A stretch of DNA of 64,000 bases from Batrachochytrium dendrobatidis JAM81 (taxonomy: Eukaryota; Chytridiomycota; Chytridiomycetes; Rhizophydiales): NCBI RefSeq assembly GCF_000203795.2, contig NW_006281113.1, forward strand, positions 140,735 through 204,734. Reading direction: 5' to 3'. Every line of letters starts with the position of its first letter. Position 1 is the first letter of the stretch. The position numbers and the translations under genes are program-made. This document shows positions 22,545 through 36,659 of this stretch, one piece after another. The notes beneath the pieces were generated by a model, which saw nothing but the letters and a program-made list of their open reading frames with translations, did not search any database and had not been told where the DNA came from.

Positions 22545-24362
22545 ATGACTGATTCACCCTTCAACTGTATACAAAGGTTTGAGTTGATTACTCGCAACTT
22601 GCAGGAGCATCTTGGCGGTGATAAGATCAAGGAGGTTTTGGCCACTAGAGATCTCAAAGTGTATTGGGGAACTGCACCTACTGGTAAACCTCATATTGGC
22701 TATTTTGTGCCCATGACCAAAGTTGCCGACTTTCTCAAGGCTGGATGTGAAGTAAGAGCATGAATGGCTTATCATGAGTGATCGCAGTGAATTTGACAAA
22801 TGCATTCATGAGCCAAGTATGAACCAGTTGTATTAACTAGTGTTGATCATGTTGTGGTGCTCTTTAGGTCACTATCTTGTTTGCAGACATGCATGCGTTT
22901 CTTGACAATCAAAAGGCTCCGTGGGATTTATTGAAACTACGCACCAGCTACTATGAAGCAACAATCAAATCCATGTTGACTTCTATTGGTGTTCCCATCG
23001 AAAAACTCAAATTTGTAGTGGGCACATCCTATCAGCTCAGCAAGGAGTATTCGCTGGATGTATACCGACTTTTGTCCATGACTACTGAGCACGCTGCCAA
23101 AAAGGCTGGTGCAGAAGTTGTCAAGCAAGTCGAATCCCCTTTGCTATCGGGTCTTGTTTACCCTTTGTTGCAAGCACTTGATGAAGAGTATCTAGGTGTC
23201 GATGCTCAGTTTGGCGGTGTGGATCAGCGCAAAATCTTTACGTTTGCTGAAAAGTTTTTACCACAATTAGGGTATGCCAAGAGAGCACATCTCATGAACG
23301 TCATGGTTGGTGGTCTCAGTGGATCCAAGATGAGTTCATCTGATCCCGATTCAAAGGTGGATTTGCTTGACGAGCCTGATTCCGTTGTTGCCAAGCTGAA
23401 AAAGGCATTTTGTGAAGAAGGAAATGTGGATGATAATCCTATTCTAGCATTTATCAAAGCCGTCGTGTTTCCTGTCAACTCTCTTACAAATCCATCTTAT
23501 ACCTTTACAATTGAGCGACCTGAAAAATATGGTGGAAATGCCGAATACAGCACTTATACTCATCTTGAGGAGGCTTTCCGTGAAAAATTGGTTCATCCTG
23601 GAGATCTCAAATCTGCTGCTGCCAAGGCCATCAACTCTCTTTTGGAACCCATTCGTGCCAACTTCCACAACAGTCCCGAACTGAAACAAATGGCTATTGA
23701 TGCCTATCCTACTCCAAAAGCCAAGGTCGAGGCCGAGATTTCTCGTGTTGGTGAGAAACGATTGTGCTGCTAGTTCAGATTTCCTTGGACTGTCATGCTA
23801 ATGGATGTTTTTGATGTATAGATATTCGTGTTGGAAAGGTGATTGAAGTAACAGCTCATCCCGAACGTGACGTGAGTACTGCTTTTAACTAGTTTAAAAT
23901 CTTGCAAATTTGTTATTTACTTTTTGTCATTAGAATCTTTATGTTGAAAAAATTGATTTGGGAGAAGCAACGGGACCTCGTACTATTGTCAGCGGACTGG
24001 CAAAATATCTCACCAAGGAAGAATTTACTGGACGCCTTGTTCTTGTTGTGGCCAATCTCAAGGCATCTAAATTTGCAGGTGTTTTATCTGAAGGCATGGT
24101 TCTTGCTGCTTCAAATGCGGACAAGTCTGTTGTAGAGCTTCTTGAACCAAACGAGGATAGCAAAATTGGGGAGCAAGTTACGTTTGACGGATTTACCTTT
24201 TCTCCCGATCAGACACTCAATCCCAAGCATAAGGTGTTTGAAAAGTGCGCAGTGGATTTCTTGACAACTGAGGAATGTGTTGCTACTTACAAAAACATAC
24301 CATTCAAGACAAGTCAAGGCCAAGTGACCGTGCATTCTCTTCGCAAGGCCACGATTAGTTAA
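22545..24362 (+). CDS. Tyrosyl-tRNA synthetase with C-terminal EMAP-II domain
   Basis: Four exons: 22545-22751, 22868-23750, 23822-23871, 23934-24362; phases agree; 522 residues, close to human YARS1 (528). The class I catalytic core has the HIGH-like site in [10 protein letters not shown] and the KMSKS-like site in [12 protein letters not shown], charging tRNA-Tyr with tyrosine in the cytosol. Exons 3-4 encode an EMAP-II/Arc1-C type OB fold beginning [10 protein letters not shown] and including IVSGLAKY and LVVVANLK, a tRNA-binding module fused to TyrRS in animals but absent from yeast Tys1. If intron 3 (23751-23821) is retained, translation stops after GEKRLCC, giving the catalytic core alone. 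It is convergent with DDI1, 184 bp between stop codons. Confidence 0.92.
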
Positions 24363-24546
24363 GCTTGGGACGAATCTGATCTGCAATAAATACGATTTCT
24401 TTTATATTCAAATCCAGTCGACTGTGTTTAGCATTTAAAAAATGTCCCTAGAAATAGCTCAATCCATTTTTTATTAATATCCATACGAATCGATACCCCA
24501 CCAAGTTTGAATGGCCACGCTGGCCATCTTATCACTGTCAGTTATT

Positions 24547-26465
24547 TTAAAGAATCAAACCAGCTGCCATATCCACATTTCCACCGCATGCTTCAAGTGC
24601 ATTGATGGCCTGCTCACGCGTAGCACCCAAATCTACTAAACTCTGGATGGATGTTTCTGAAAAGGTGCTGGCTGTTGGTACAGCGTGAGTGGATGCACTG
24701 GGTTGAGTTGTTTGTGTAGCAACTTTTCCAGAATCACCCGCTGCAGCAGCTGAAGACGATGCACCATTAGTTGATTCTAATGCAATATATCCCGACCACA
24801 AAACAGTATTAGTCCACACATTCGATCATAAGACAATGCATAAAGCGTGTAAAAACCTTACCATCGCGAGAAGAGCCAGATGCTTCCAATTTCGCTTTAT
24901 CAGGAAGTTCATGTTCAGGAAGAAATGGGACTTCTTCATGATTGATTCGCAATACGTTTGACGCCAAATCAATGCATGCCTATCAAATGGTTTAGAATAT
25001 AGGTAGATGTGTTGTCAAAGTAACTGGTGATCCTATGTATATAAATACTTACCAGATGTCGCTTGAGCATATCCAATCCAAACAAAAGATCGACACCCTT
25101 TCCCTAAAATATCAACTGTCGAGTTGGTAAAACAATATTGACAAGCTCAATACTGGACTCGATTCATTACCTCCATTACTGTAAGCGAGCAAGGAAGAAA
25201 GCTTTTTCCGACTTTGATTTGAGTCGAGTGGATACGACCAAGAATTTTGGCTGTACCGACGCCATGGGCAACTCCTGCAAACCGCTCGTCGAGTAAATGC
25301 ATAACATGACACGCTTCAGCACACTCTGGACTCATAATTGTAGCTTGAGCTCCAGAGTCTACAAATGCTTTGACATGATGTCCATTTACTTCGCAATCAA
25401 TGTACAGCATGACAACCTGGATAGATGATTAAAACAAAGTTGTATCGTTTTAAAATCCATTGCAGCCAATGCGACATTAAAACTAGAGACTGAGCGACAA
25501 TCGTAAACCATTCAACTTACTCGACCAAAAGATTCTGGGTGATACTCGATTGCTCTCTGTATACATGAACAGGGTATTCAATTTATACAACTCAACAACT
25601 CACTAAAAATGAAACTTGCTAAATCTATTTAAAGCACACGAACCTCCATGTTTTGAGCAACGTTTGCTTTTCGGATCTCCTCTGCAATCCTTTTTTGAGC
25701 CTCGACATCCATAGAATCAGCGTTTTGAAGATTTCGCTATGTCAGATTTAAATGTAAAATAAATTACAAGTTCGAGACCAGTAATGTTAATAGAAAGTAA
25801 AATTCGCTTTTAGAAAAGGTTATACTTTTGCAGGTTCACAATCACACACCATCTCTTGCTGACTTTGCTGTTCGTATGCAGCTCTCTGGCGACTCATCTC
25901 ATTAAATACTCGCTCAAATTGATCAGGAGAAGTCAGTGCACCAGCAATAGCAGGATTTTGCTAATAACTCGGTAGATCCAGAAATAGAAACCCATTAGTT
26001 GACTCAAAGCAATCCACTTTTTACGATGGATGGAATCAGGATAAAAGAATACCATAATAAGACGACGCTGTAAATCAGGATCAGCCAAGATTTGCTGACG
26101 AGTCATTTCAGCTTTGGACATGGAAGCAGTGCTCGGTGCAGGTCCATGATTTCTCACGAGAATAATGTCGTCTTGATTAATCTTGTAAGAAGCTAGAGTT
26201 CGTTTTGTATCGATGAGCTGAGTACCGTTTGAATACAAAAGTTGACGAGAAGCTGGAATCTGTAATTCCAGTTCAATGAGAGGAGCCAAGTTTTCAATCT
26301 TGGATAGTATTATAAGATATAGAATGCATGTCAGTGCAAGAACAAGTATTTATCGATAGATTTAAAAAATACACGCTACAAGACACCACCAAAGAGTACC
26401 TCGAGCGTACTCGACACTTCAATGGTTTTAAAGGAACCTTCGTCGTCAGTCAAGCAGAGCCTCAT
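24547..26465 (-). CDS. DDI1: Ddi1: ubiquitin-like / retroviral-protease-like / UBA shuttle protein
   Basis: The start is a 22-codon first exon (26465-26400, [17 protein letters not shown]) joined to 26298-26053, then 25960-25850, 25736-25644, 25556-25521, 25416-25171 and further short exons. Domain order is that of Ddi1: N-terminal ubiquitin-like fold; linker with [13 protein letters not shown] (HDD-like region); aspartic protease domain with the catalytic [10 protein letters not shown] and [11 protein letters not shown]; a Ser/Ala/Thr-rich linker; and a C-terminal UBA domain ([20 protein letters not shown]...AGLIL). Ddi1 is a proteasome shuttle that cleaves heavily ubiquitinated proteins in the cytosol and nucleus. 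The active-site Asp is intact. A later ATG at 26289 would lose half of the ubiquitin-like fold. Confidence 0.93.
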
Positions 26466-26582
26466 GATTGCGATGGTCAGAATCAGCGACTGAATCAAGT
26501 TGAGTTTAAACAAGTGACTCCACGTGATTTGGACTGGAATGCGACCAACAATCCATGCAATTCTTATCTGCATTCAGACTCG
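26466..26582. promoter_or_regulatory. Compact bidirectional promoter region, DDI1/COG7
   Basis: Only 117 bp lie between the DDI1 ATG (minus, 26465) and the conserved COG7 ATG (plus, 26583). Both starts are chosen from family N-termini, so both promoters must overlap here or extend into the neighbouring first exons. Confidence 0.5.
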
Positions 26583-29341
26583 ATGTTACTCGATAAAGAC
26601 TTTGAAATAAAACGTTGGATCAACCAGTCACTTTCTGGCCAGAAATCAAATCGAGTTGTTGCTTCAGAAAAAGGTATTTGCTGCATGACCAACATTGGAA
26701 TGCCTTGAATCTAGAAATAGTAAATCTTGGTTTCTAATCTAGATTTGCTATTGCATATACCTCTACTGTGACTGACATCATGTTAATTTCTTGTACGGGT
26801 AAATTGATTTTTATTATAGTCAAGGAACTCATAACTGAACTGCAGCTTCTGATTCAGACTACCTCGCATAAGTTGGATTCATTGGCTATAGGAGCTGTAT
26901 CAGCCATACCTCGTAATCTACAGGAACTAGAAGTTGTACAACGAGATGCCATACATTTAACCGCATCGTTGGACATGGTGGAGTTGAATCGAGTACAGGA
27001 ACAATCAGATCTGCCTTTAACTCGTTCGGATCCTCCCCAATCTCCAGTAGCACTCGCTTCAAGCATGAACCAAAAGTCGCCTTCTATCGATGCAGCCTTT
27101 TCTCAGCTGTCGCTTATGGATTCCATTCTTGTAAGAATGGAAGCAACTCGTACGTGTTTAAAAGAAGCTGAAAATTGGAACACTTTATCGGCTGAAATGG
27201 ATGCTATATTCATCTCAAAGGACTTTGCAAAGGCAGCTCGCCGCTTTGCTGAAGCTAAACGATCTCTTTTTTTACTTGTCGGATCTGCTTCCTATGATGA
27301 ACGTCATAGATTGCTTACCTCGTTACACACACAGTTACTGGACACGTTGAAAGGTCAGCTCGAGTCTATTCTTTTACAGACAAGATCTCCTGCGGATACT
27401 GACAAAGACAGTGGTAGTACTAGAGACATAGACTTTGATGCGGTACAGCGTTTGGCAGCTGTGTATTTGCAATTGGACGCATTTTCCGAGTTTTGCAGAT
27501 TGTATGCACAAACTTGTTGTGGTCCATTGTTGCTTCAGTGGACCAATGCATGCACTTCTGCAAGCAAAGACAAGCTCAAAATCCTACAGCATTTTTTTGA
27601 TCAAGCAGTGGCAGTTGTATTGCAAGAACTTGATCGTGCTCCTTTAAACCCAAATGTTGTGGCAGAAGAATCGACAGAATCTACAGCACATTTAGTGCAC
27701 GCACTTTTAGATTTCCTGTTTTCCAACATGACGCCGCGTCTTGCTGCATGGATTCGTGGTATATACGATTCGTTTGAATCTCAAAGTGAGCTGGCGCTGC
27801 ATACGATCGTGCAGCTCTATACTATTTCAAGCTGTTTTGTTCAAGAAATGCATACTCGTCTTTCAACGTTTCAACTTCAACCTGACCAACAAGATTCGTC
27901 CTTGTCAGTTAAAGCATTTTCTGCATGGAAAACACTTGTGTTGGAATGTTTTATTCCCTACCAGCAAGAGTACAATGTATTGGAGCGACGCAATTTCATG
28001 CAACATCTGCCAGATTCATCCCAGTTGAATGATGCAAGCTCCATCTCCGAGTTTTTATCAGAGTGTAATTTGCGAGTTTTTGTAACATGTGAGGCAGCAG
28101 TTGTTCGCTGTGAGAAATTGACATTGGGATTGGGATTATTTGTTGTAGCAGAGGAAATTGACAAGTATGTGGTTGCCATTGCAAATGTGGCAATACATAC
28201 GCTACAATTTTTACAAACTCCTTCCAATACGCATGCATTGATTGTTGCAGGACAAGCAGCTACAGCATCAAGTTTGGCTTCAGGCAATACGGGTAATAGT
28301 AATACTGGACAAGATAATGTTCCTTATACGAGTGGGTTTGCAAGTGATGCGACAGATGGAGTGTATGGTCAGGATGAAGAGTGGGCAGATTTCCGTGCTG
28401 CTGTTGCAGTACACAACACAGTTGTTTCCTTGACGGTTCGACATCAGATGCTGACTGCTTTTATTTGGACTGCAATGGATCGATCTGCCTCTACTTGTTT
28501 TTCGACTACTGACACAAATGACATTTTCATTGCAAGAGTTTATTTAAAGGAAATGATTCAGCAAGGTCGGATTGATTACAATACTCTGCATAAGCGCGTG
28601 TCAGATTCAGGAAACCATCCCGAGCCTGAGATGAACAATGAAAATCCATCCTCAATCCAGATGCTTGAACAGACACTATCAAGTCAAATGCAAGCGAGCA
28701 AGACAGCACTGACGTCAGCAGCGATTGCATCTCAAAAGCTTGTATTTCAATGTCTTTTACAGCGAATGACTCGTGAAATGGATGGAATGTTTGCACTTTC
28801 GTGCTGGACTTCCCAATACACAAACACTGTAGCAGGATCATTTGATACGCAACTGCCAGAGTTTTCACTCTTGCCACTTGCATACATGACCAATATTGGT
28901 GAGCAGCTCTTGGCGCTTCCACTGCATTTGGACACGTTTGCTGGTGAGCAGAGTTTACAGTATTCACTTGCTACTCTTCCTGGAGTAGAATGTATTGATT
29001 TAGAAGATCAAGAATCAATTGATGTGACACATGTATGGATTCTGTCCATGTCAAGAGCGATTGAATCAAGATTGATGGATCAAGTCAAGCGTATTCCCAC
29101 ACTTTCTTCTCGCGGATGTCGACAATTGGCTACTGACATCAATTACCTCTCGAATGTGTTTTCAGCCATGGAGATTGAGCCTCATATGACATTACAGGTT
29201 ATGATACAGTGTCTCGAATGCAATGAGCAAGATCTTGAAAAGAGAATGACGGAACAAGATACAGCAGAGAATTCAGATATACATCAAATGATAGTACAGA
29301 TTGCTTCACAGAGAGGATTGTCTGTTCCAGCGAGCAAATAA
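26583..29341 (+). CDS. COG7: Conserved oligomeric Golgi complex subunit 7
   Basis: Two exons, 26583-26673 and 26820-29341, joined in phase (870 residues; human COG7 770). The N-terminus DKDFEIKRWINQSL matches the COG7 start DFDVKEWINAAF and decides the ATG at 26583 over an upstream in-frame ATG at 26328 that would overlap DDI1 exon 1. The second exon has ELQLLIQTTSHKLD, AENWNTLSAEMDAIF and a long helical C-terminus, typical of this lobe B subunit of the COG tether, which returns vesicles within the Golgi. A Gly/Asn/Ser-rich loop (near 28280-28330) is an extra insertion. It converges with QCR8, only 69 bp between stop codons. Confidence 0.9.
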
Positions 29342-29410
29342 ATGATATTTAAAAAGAGTTTTTAGTAGAAACTTTATTTCCAGAGAATAGTTTTCCAAAT
29401 GAAATGCAGT

Positions 29411-29885
29411 TTAATGACCAGAGGCTTCAGCAGCGGCCTTGATTCCTGCCTTGCGACAGTTGTATTCGTACTAGAATAAAAGTCAAGGTATGAGTTACAT
29501 GGCAAATGAGTTGAGAATGAACAGATCAATATCATAGTCAAAGTTGTTTTGAATATTACCTTGTTGTCAGCCCAGACAGCAATAGAATAAAAGAATGCGA
29601 CAGGTGGAGCAATGTAGAGCAATTGTTTTCCTGTACGCTTGAGGAAGAGAGTTGCACCTGGGTTGATGACACCCTTGAGAGGTTTGAGATGATATGGACT
29701 AACACCATACTCGTAGAAGCCGACTTGTCGGCTCATTGGAGATCCCCACCATCTAAAACAAGTAAAAACAGATGAGTACAACAACAAGTAGAAACAAACG
29801 AGTAGATTGAAACCCTGGTCAAGACAAGAACATTTCAAACCAAGACAAGAACATCTCAAACCAAGACAACTCACATGTGTCCCAT
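29411..29885 (-). CDS. QCR8: Cytochrome bc1 complex subunit 8 (Qcr8)
   Basis: Three exons: 29885-29875 (11 nt), 29752-29560, 29470-29411; phases agree; 87 residues (yeast Qcr8 94). The tiny first exon encodes MGH plus two bases, giving MGHIWWGSPMSRQ, which matches yeast MG..WWG. It then has YGVSPYHLKPLKGV (yeast YAVSPYAQKPLQGI), one membrane helix (LLYIAPPVAFFYSIAVWA) and YEYNCRKAG. Qcr8 is a small inner-membrane subunit of respiratory complex III that stabilises the quinone site beside cytochrome b. Because the first coding exon is so short, ordinary gene prediction is likely to miss it. Confidence 0.9.
29821..29868. repeat. Tandem 21-bp repeat inside QCR8 intron 1
   Basis: AAGACAAGAACATTTCAAACC is followed by the same unit with one change (T to C) and a partial third copy. 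The first two copies are in direct head-to-tail order. Confidence 0.8.
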
Positions 29886-30253
29886 TATTGTATTGTTGGA
29901 ATAGTTTTACAAAGAACAAAAAACAAAACTCAAAATGAGCGTACACGATCACATCTGACTTGGAATGTTTTCAACTCAACTTGTCATCTTATCGCAACAC
30001 TTCAACTTGTCGTATTATCGCAACACTTCAACTCTTGAACTTACTCTGCGTCCTGCTCTACCATATCTGCCTTTTTTTGGTGCACTTGATTCACTATCCA
30101 ATTCTCCCTCCCGTTCATGCTGTATCGCTCCTTCTCTCATAGTAGAATTCTGAGTCTGCGTCATCGTCATCCTTCTATTTCCAAGTCTCGTAGTGTCTAC
30201 TCTTCCAAGTCGCTGCTTTAACTCTTTTATTCTATTTGTCTTACTGTCCAATC
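29886..30253. promoter_or_regulatory. Shared 5' region between divergent QCR8 and eIF5
   Basis: 368 bp between the two start codons; it contains a 26-bp tandem duplication (see separate entry) and pyrimidine-rich tracts leading to the eIF5 start. No protein frame is supported. Confidence 0.4.
29978..30029. repeat. Tandem 26-bp duplication upstream of QCR8/eIF5
   Basis: Two adjacent units beginning AACTTGTC and ending TTATCGCAACACTTC differ at two or three bases. The position in a divergent promoter makes a regulatory effect possible but unproven. Confidence 0.75.
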
Positions 30254-31790
30254 ATGTCTGGTGTCATCAATATTCGCAGAGATGTTTCTGACAAATTCTA
30301 TCGCTACAAAATGCCCCGTGTATGTATTGTTATCTGCTTTAAACTGTATTGTAGAGTCTATCCATCTCTCTCTTGTTAGTGCTTTACTTTTATAATCCCA
30401 TCAAGTACTACTGGAATGGTGTTGTCACTCTGTTAAAAAGTCTTGGTTATTTCCTGTTTTTCTATTTTTTTGTTTTTGATCATTTTGCAGCCATTAATCA
30501 TTACTTGTTTTTGAAATGTCATGGTGTGTATAGCTTATATCAAAGGTGGAAGGAAAGGGAAATGGAATCAAAACTGTTATCCCCAATATGACCGAGGTTG
30601 CTAGAGCTCTTAGTCGTCCTCCCATGTATCCTACAAAATGTATGTGTTTTTGCTTTATTGTGTTTTTTAATAGAATACTGATCCATGTATTGTATTCCAC
30701 TCTTAGTCTTTGGGTGTGAGCTAGGTGCTCAAGTCATCTTTGATGCTGCAAATGATCGACATATTGTCAATGGTGCTCACGATGCTGAAAAACTCCAATC
30801 ACTTCTGGACACATTTATCGACAAATTCGTTCTTTGTCCGTCCTGCAAAAATCCAGAAACTGACCTAGTCATCACTAAAGATGAGTTCATCATGCGAGAT
30901 TGCAAAGCCTGTGGTGCTCATCTTCCTGTTGATATGCGCCACAAGCTGACTACATACATCATCAAGAATCCTCCCGTAACTGCTAAAAAGTCTAAAAAGT
31001 ATGTGTATACTACTATCCTGTGCTGTCTTTACCCATCTAACCTCTTTTGATCCATAGAGACAAAAAGTCGAAAAAGACTGATCGCAAGGATGCGACTGAA
31101 AAGGCATCTACCCCAACTGAAAACTCTGCAGGATCTGGTGACGATGATGAACTCACTCGTCAGATTGAGGAGGGTGCTGCCAATATTCCCGTTGCGGCAT
31201 TGGACAATGACGATGATTGGGCAGAAGACACTAGTGTCGAAGCTGTCGCAGCTCGCATGAAAGACCTTAAAGTTGCTGGCGCTCTTGCTAAACTACTGGA
31301 TGCGGACGACGACGGCGACGAAGCCGATGATCCTGTCGATCAACTGGCTGCCTTTATTCGTTCCAATCCAGATGTTTCTGAAACTGACATCTCTGCCAAA
31401 GCAACCGAATTTAATCTGCGCGACTACAAGGTGTGTCTAACTCTTGCTAGCGTCTACCTTACCGATCAAGTTCTTGCAGACGATGAAGTCAAAAAACATG
31501 CCGTCTTTATGCTCAAGTATGTCAAAAATGAAAAGTGCCAGCGCGCTCTCTTGGGTGGCATCGAGCGTCTAGTAGGAATAGAACATCCTGAACTCCTTCC
31601 CAAAGTGGCTCTGATTCTCAAGGCACTGTACGATGTCGATCTAGTAGAGGAGGATGTTGTTCTTGCTTGGGGCGACAAACCATCCAAAAAGTATGTCGAC
31701 CGAAAAATTAGCAAAGACATCCGTGCCAAGGCAGAACCCTTTCTCAACTGGCTTCGTGAAGCTGACGAAGATAACTCGGATGACGAGTAG
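30254..31790 (+). CDS. TIF5: Translation initiation factor eIF5 (GTPase-activating protein of eIF2)
   Basis: Four exons: 30254-30319, 30534-30639, 30707-30998, 31058-31790; phases agree; 398 residues (yeast 405). The N-terminal domain has [18 protein letters not shown] (the arginine finger region), [21 protein letters not shown] and a zinc ribbon with CPSC...CKAC. A Lys/Asp/Glu-rich linker leads into a C-terminal W2/HEAT domain (from about residue 240) ending [15 protein letters not shown], with the acidic aromatic boxes that bind eIF2-beta and eIF3. eIF5 triggers GTP hydrolysis on the 43S complex after start codon recognition. Converges with RPT6 (144 bp between stops). Confidence 0.95.
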
Positions 31791-31934
31791 AGTTCAAGAC
31801 ATTGCTGAATTTTATCCCATTTAAAAACTTGAATGAATGATGTTTGCTTAGTTTGTTGGTTACGCAATTTAAACATCACACTTTATAATCCTATAGAATG
31901 GACTTTATTGGTCTATTGCCAACAAAAAAATCGA

Positions 31935-34029
31935 CTATTTGAAAAGCTTTTTGATACTCATATTCTGCTCTGAATCCTTCTTGAGCACCTTGGCTACAGC
32001 CATTTCAAAGTCCTCTTGAGTGACGTGGACACGGCGTTCGCGAAGAGCGTACATGCCTGCCTCTGTACAGACACCTTTTACTTCAGCACCGCTCGCACCA
32101 ATCATTTGTTCAGCAATCTTGTGAAGATCAATACCACGTGTGAGATTCATTTTACGGGAGTGAATCTTGAGAATATCAGCACGAGCTGCTTCGTTGGGTG
32201 GAGGAAATTCGATTTTACGATCGATACGACCTGAAAAAAGCGTATGAAATCCAAAATCAATCCCAAAAAACATATTAATGTGACAGATTAAATCAATACA
32301 AATACATAATCAGCATTTTTACCTGGACGTAGCAGAGCAGGGTCAAGAATATCAATACGATTAGTAGCCATAATGACTTTAATGCTTTGAGTAGCTTCGA
32401 ATCCATCCAGCTGGTTAAGAAGCTCGAGCATAGTGCGCTGAACTTCAGAATCACCACCACCCCCACCACCACCACCGCCGCCTTCCATACGACTAGAGCC
32501 GATCGAATCAATTTCGTCCATAAAAATAATTGAAGGCGCATGTTCTCTGGCCATGACAAAAAGTTCACGAACCATTCGAGACCCTTCACCAATATACTTT
32601 TGAACCAATTCTGAACCCGATACACGAATGAATCGGCAGTCAGTATGATGCGCAACAGCTCTCGCTAAAAGAGTTTTTCCAGTACCAGGAGGTCCATACA
32701 ACAAGACTCCCTTGGGTTGAGCAATACCAAGTGATTCGAATAGTTCGGGATGTTTTACAGGAAGTTCAATGACTTCTTTGATTTCCTTGATCTGGTTTTC
32801 AAGACCACCAATCATCTCATACGTCGAATCAGGAACTTTTTCAACCATCATAAGCGATACAAGTGGGTCAATCTTGTTAGGCAACACCTTGTAAAGCTGA
32901 TATGAGTCGTGACGCAAAGCAACGCGGACATTAGGTGTCAGTTGAGAAAGATCTATAGATGGATGAATGTCCACAACGTATTTTCCTTCTGGGTTAACCT
33001 TGACCAAAACCTTGGTTTTTCCCATGACTTTTACAACTTCACCAACATATGAGCCAGGCTCTTGTAGTAGCTGAAGTTCTTCACGGAGTAGTCGCACTTT
33101 AGCATTGAGTTGGTTACGTTGAGCTTCGAGTCGTCGCAGATTGTGGGTCATGCTGTTACTTTTGACCTCAAGACCCTATTCAAAATTAAACAGCAATAGT
33201 GAGCGGTCATTTGAAAACAATCCACCTTTTTGCCAGATTGTGGACGACTCAATCAGGAATAGAATTCAAAAATCAAGACTATTTGAACAAGTCGAGTATG
33301 GAACGATGGGTTTCATACTTGACATGCAATACAATATATTTCAATGTTTGGCATATCTTGATTCAATTGAATCAGATACAAACACCAGACTAAAAGCAGA
33401 TGACAGAAATCATTTGTCCATAATAGGAAATCAAAAGTAGATTGGATACAGAACATATGGTAGTCACTCCAGCCGATTGTCAAGAGAACAGATGAAGTGG
33501 ATGTATGCCGAGACAGTCAAGATAATTAGAGTAATGCAAAAATAAAGATATCAAACTGGAATAGTGTGTGCAGACAAGACTACCAATACATCAGTCGATG
33601 CATGACAAGGTAGAGCAGTAGCACTACTAGCACGACACGTTAATATTGCCCCTAGTCGAGATAAAGTTGAACGGACTTTCAACCAGCATAAAACACATGT
33701 CTTGATAATCTGGTGTTATAAAAAAGTAGATTGCAAGCTACTCGATGGTATGTATCAGTTTGCATATTGACTTTGAGTTCATTTTGTTCATGAGAATGTT
33801 GTGCTGTTTACAGCAACTGGCTCATTGAACTCAAACTATCGGCGTTTCCAGTGACAATGAATGTGAAGTTCATGACAGGAAGATGAAGGAAACAATAAAA
33901 CTTTCTTGAAATATTATGTATGGAATAAAAGTCTACCTCGATCTTGCTCATGTAATACTCCGATATTCCCACTGCTGCAGTTGCTGCCATTTGTTGTTTG
34001 TCAAGTTGAATAAATTCCATCAAATTCAA
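31935..34029 (-). CDS. RPT6: 26S proteasome regulatory ATPase Rpt6 (PSMC5)
   Basis: Three exons: 34029-33937, 33175-32323, 32230-31935; phases agree; up to 413 residues (human 406). Exon 1 supplies [11 protein letters not shown], matching human LRQYYLSKIE, so the true start is across an unusually long 761-nt intron; ATGs at 34029, 34020 and 33990 are candidates. Then coiled coil, OB domain, Walker A GPPGTGKT, Walker [12 protein letters not shown] with [19 protein letters not shown]. The final residues SIKKLFK resemble other Rpt6 tails. It unfolds substrates in the proteasome base. A run of ten glycines (32452-32483) replaces the usual short G-S-G-G-G just after the Walker B helix. Confidence 0.95.
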
Positions 34030-34139
34030 ACAGCATTTTAGTTACTTGCTGAGCGGACTCGCTCATCACAACTTCACTAGCAAGACTAAAAACTATAATT
34101 TATGTTCACATGTAAAACCTTGGATTGAATCTCATGTAT

Positions 34140-36659
<2,520 letters not shown>

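Noticed and set aside
26289..26708. Starts at 26289 (minus) and 26328 (plus) for DDI1 and COG7
   Set aside because: The minus start would cut the ubiquitin-like fold in half, and the plus start adds a poorly conserved extension that overlaps DDI1 exon 1. Family N-termini place the starts at 26465 and 26583.
33141..33440. Plus-strand 99-codon frame over the Rpt6 first intron
   Set aside because: It lies opposite the Rpt6 intron and exon 2, has no domain and no splice context.
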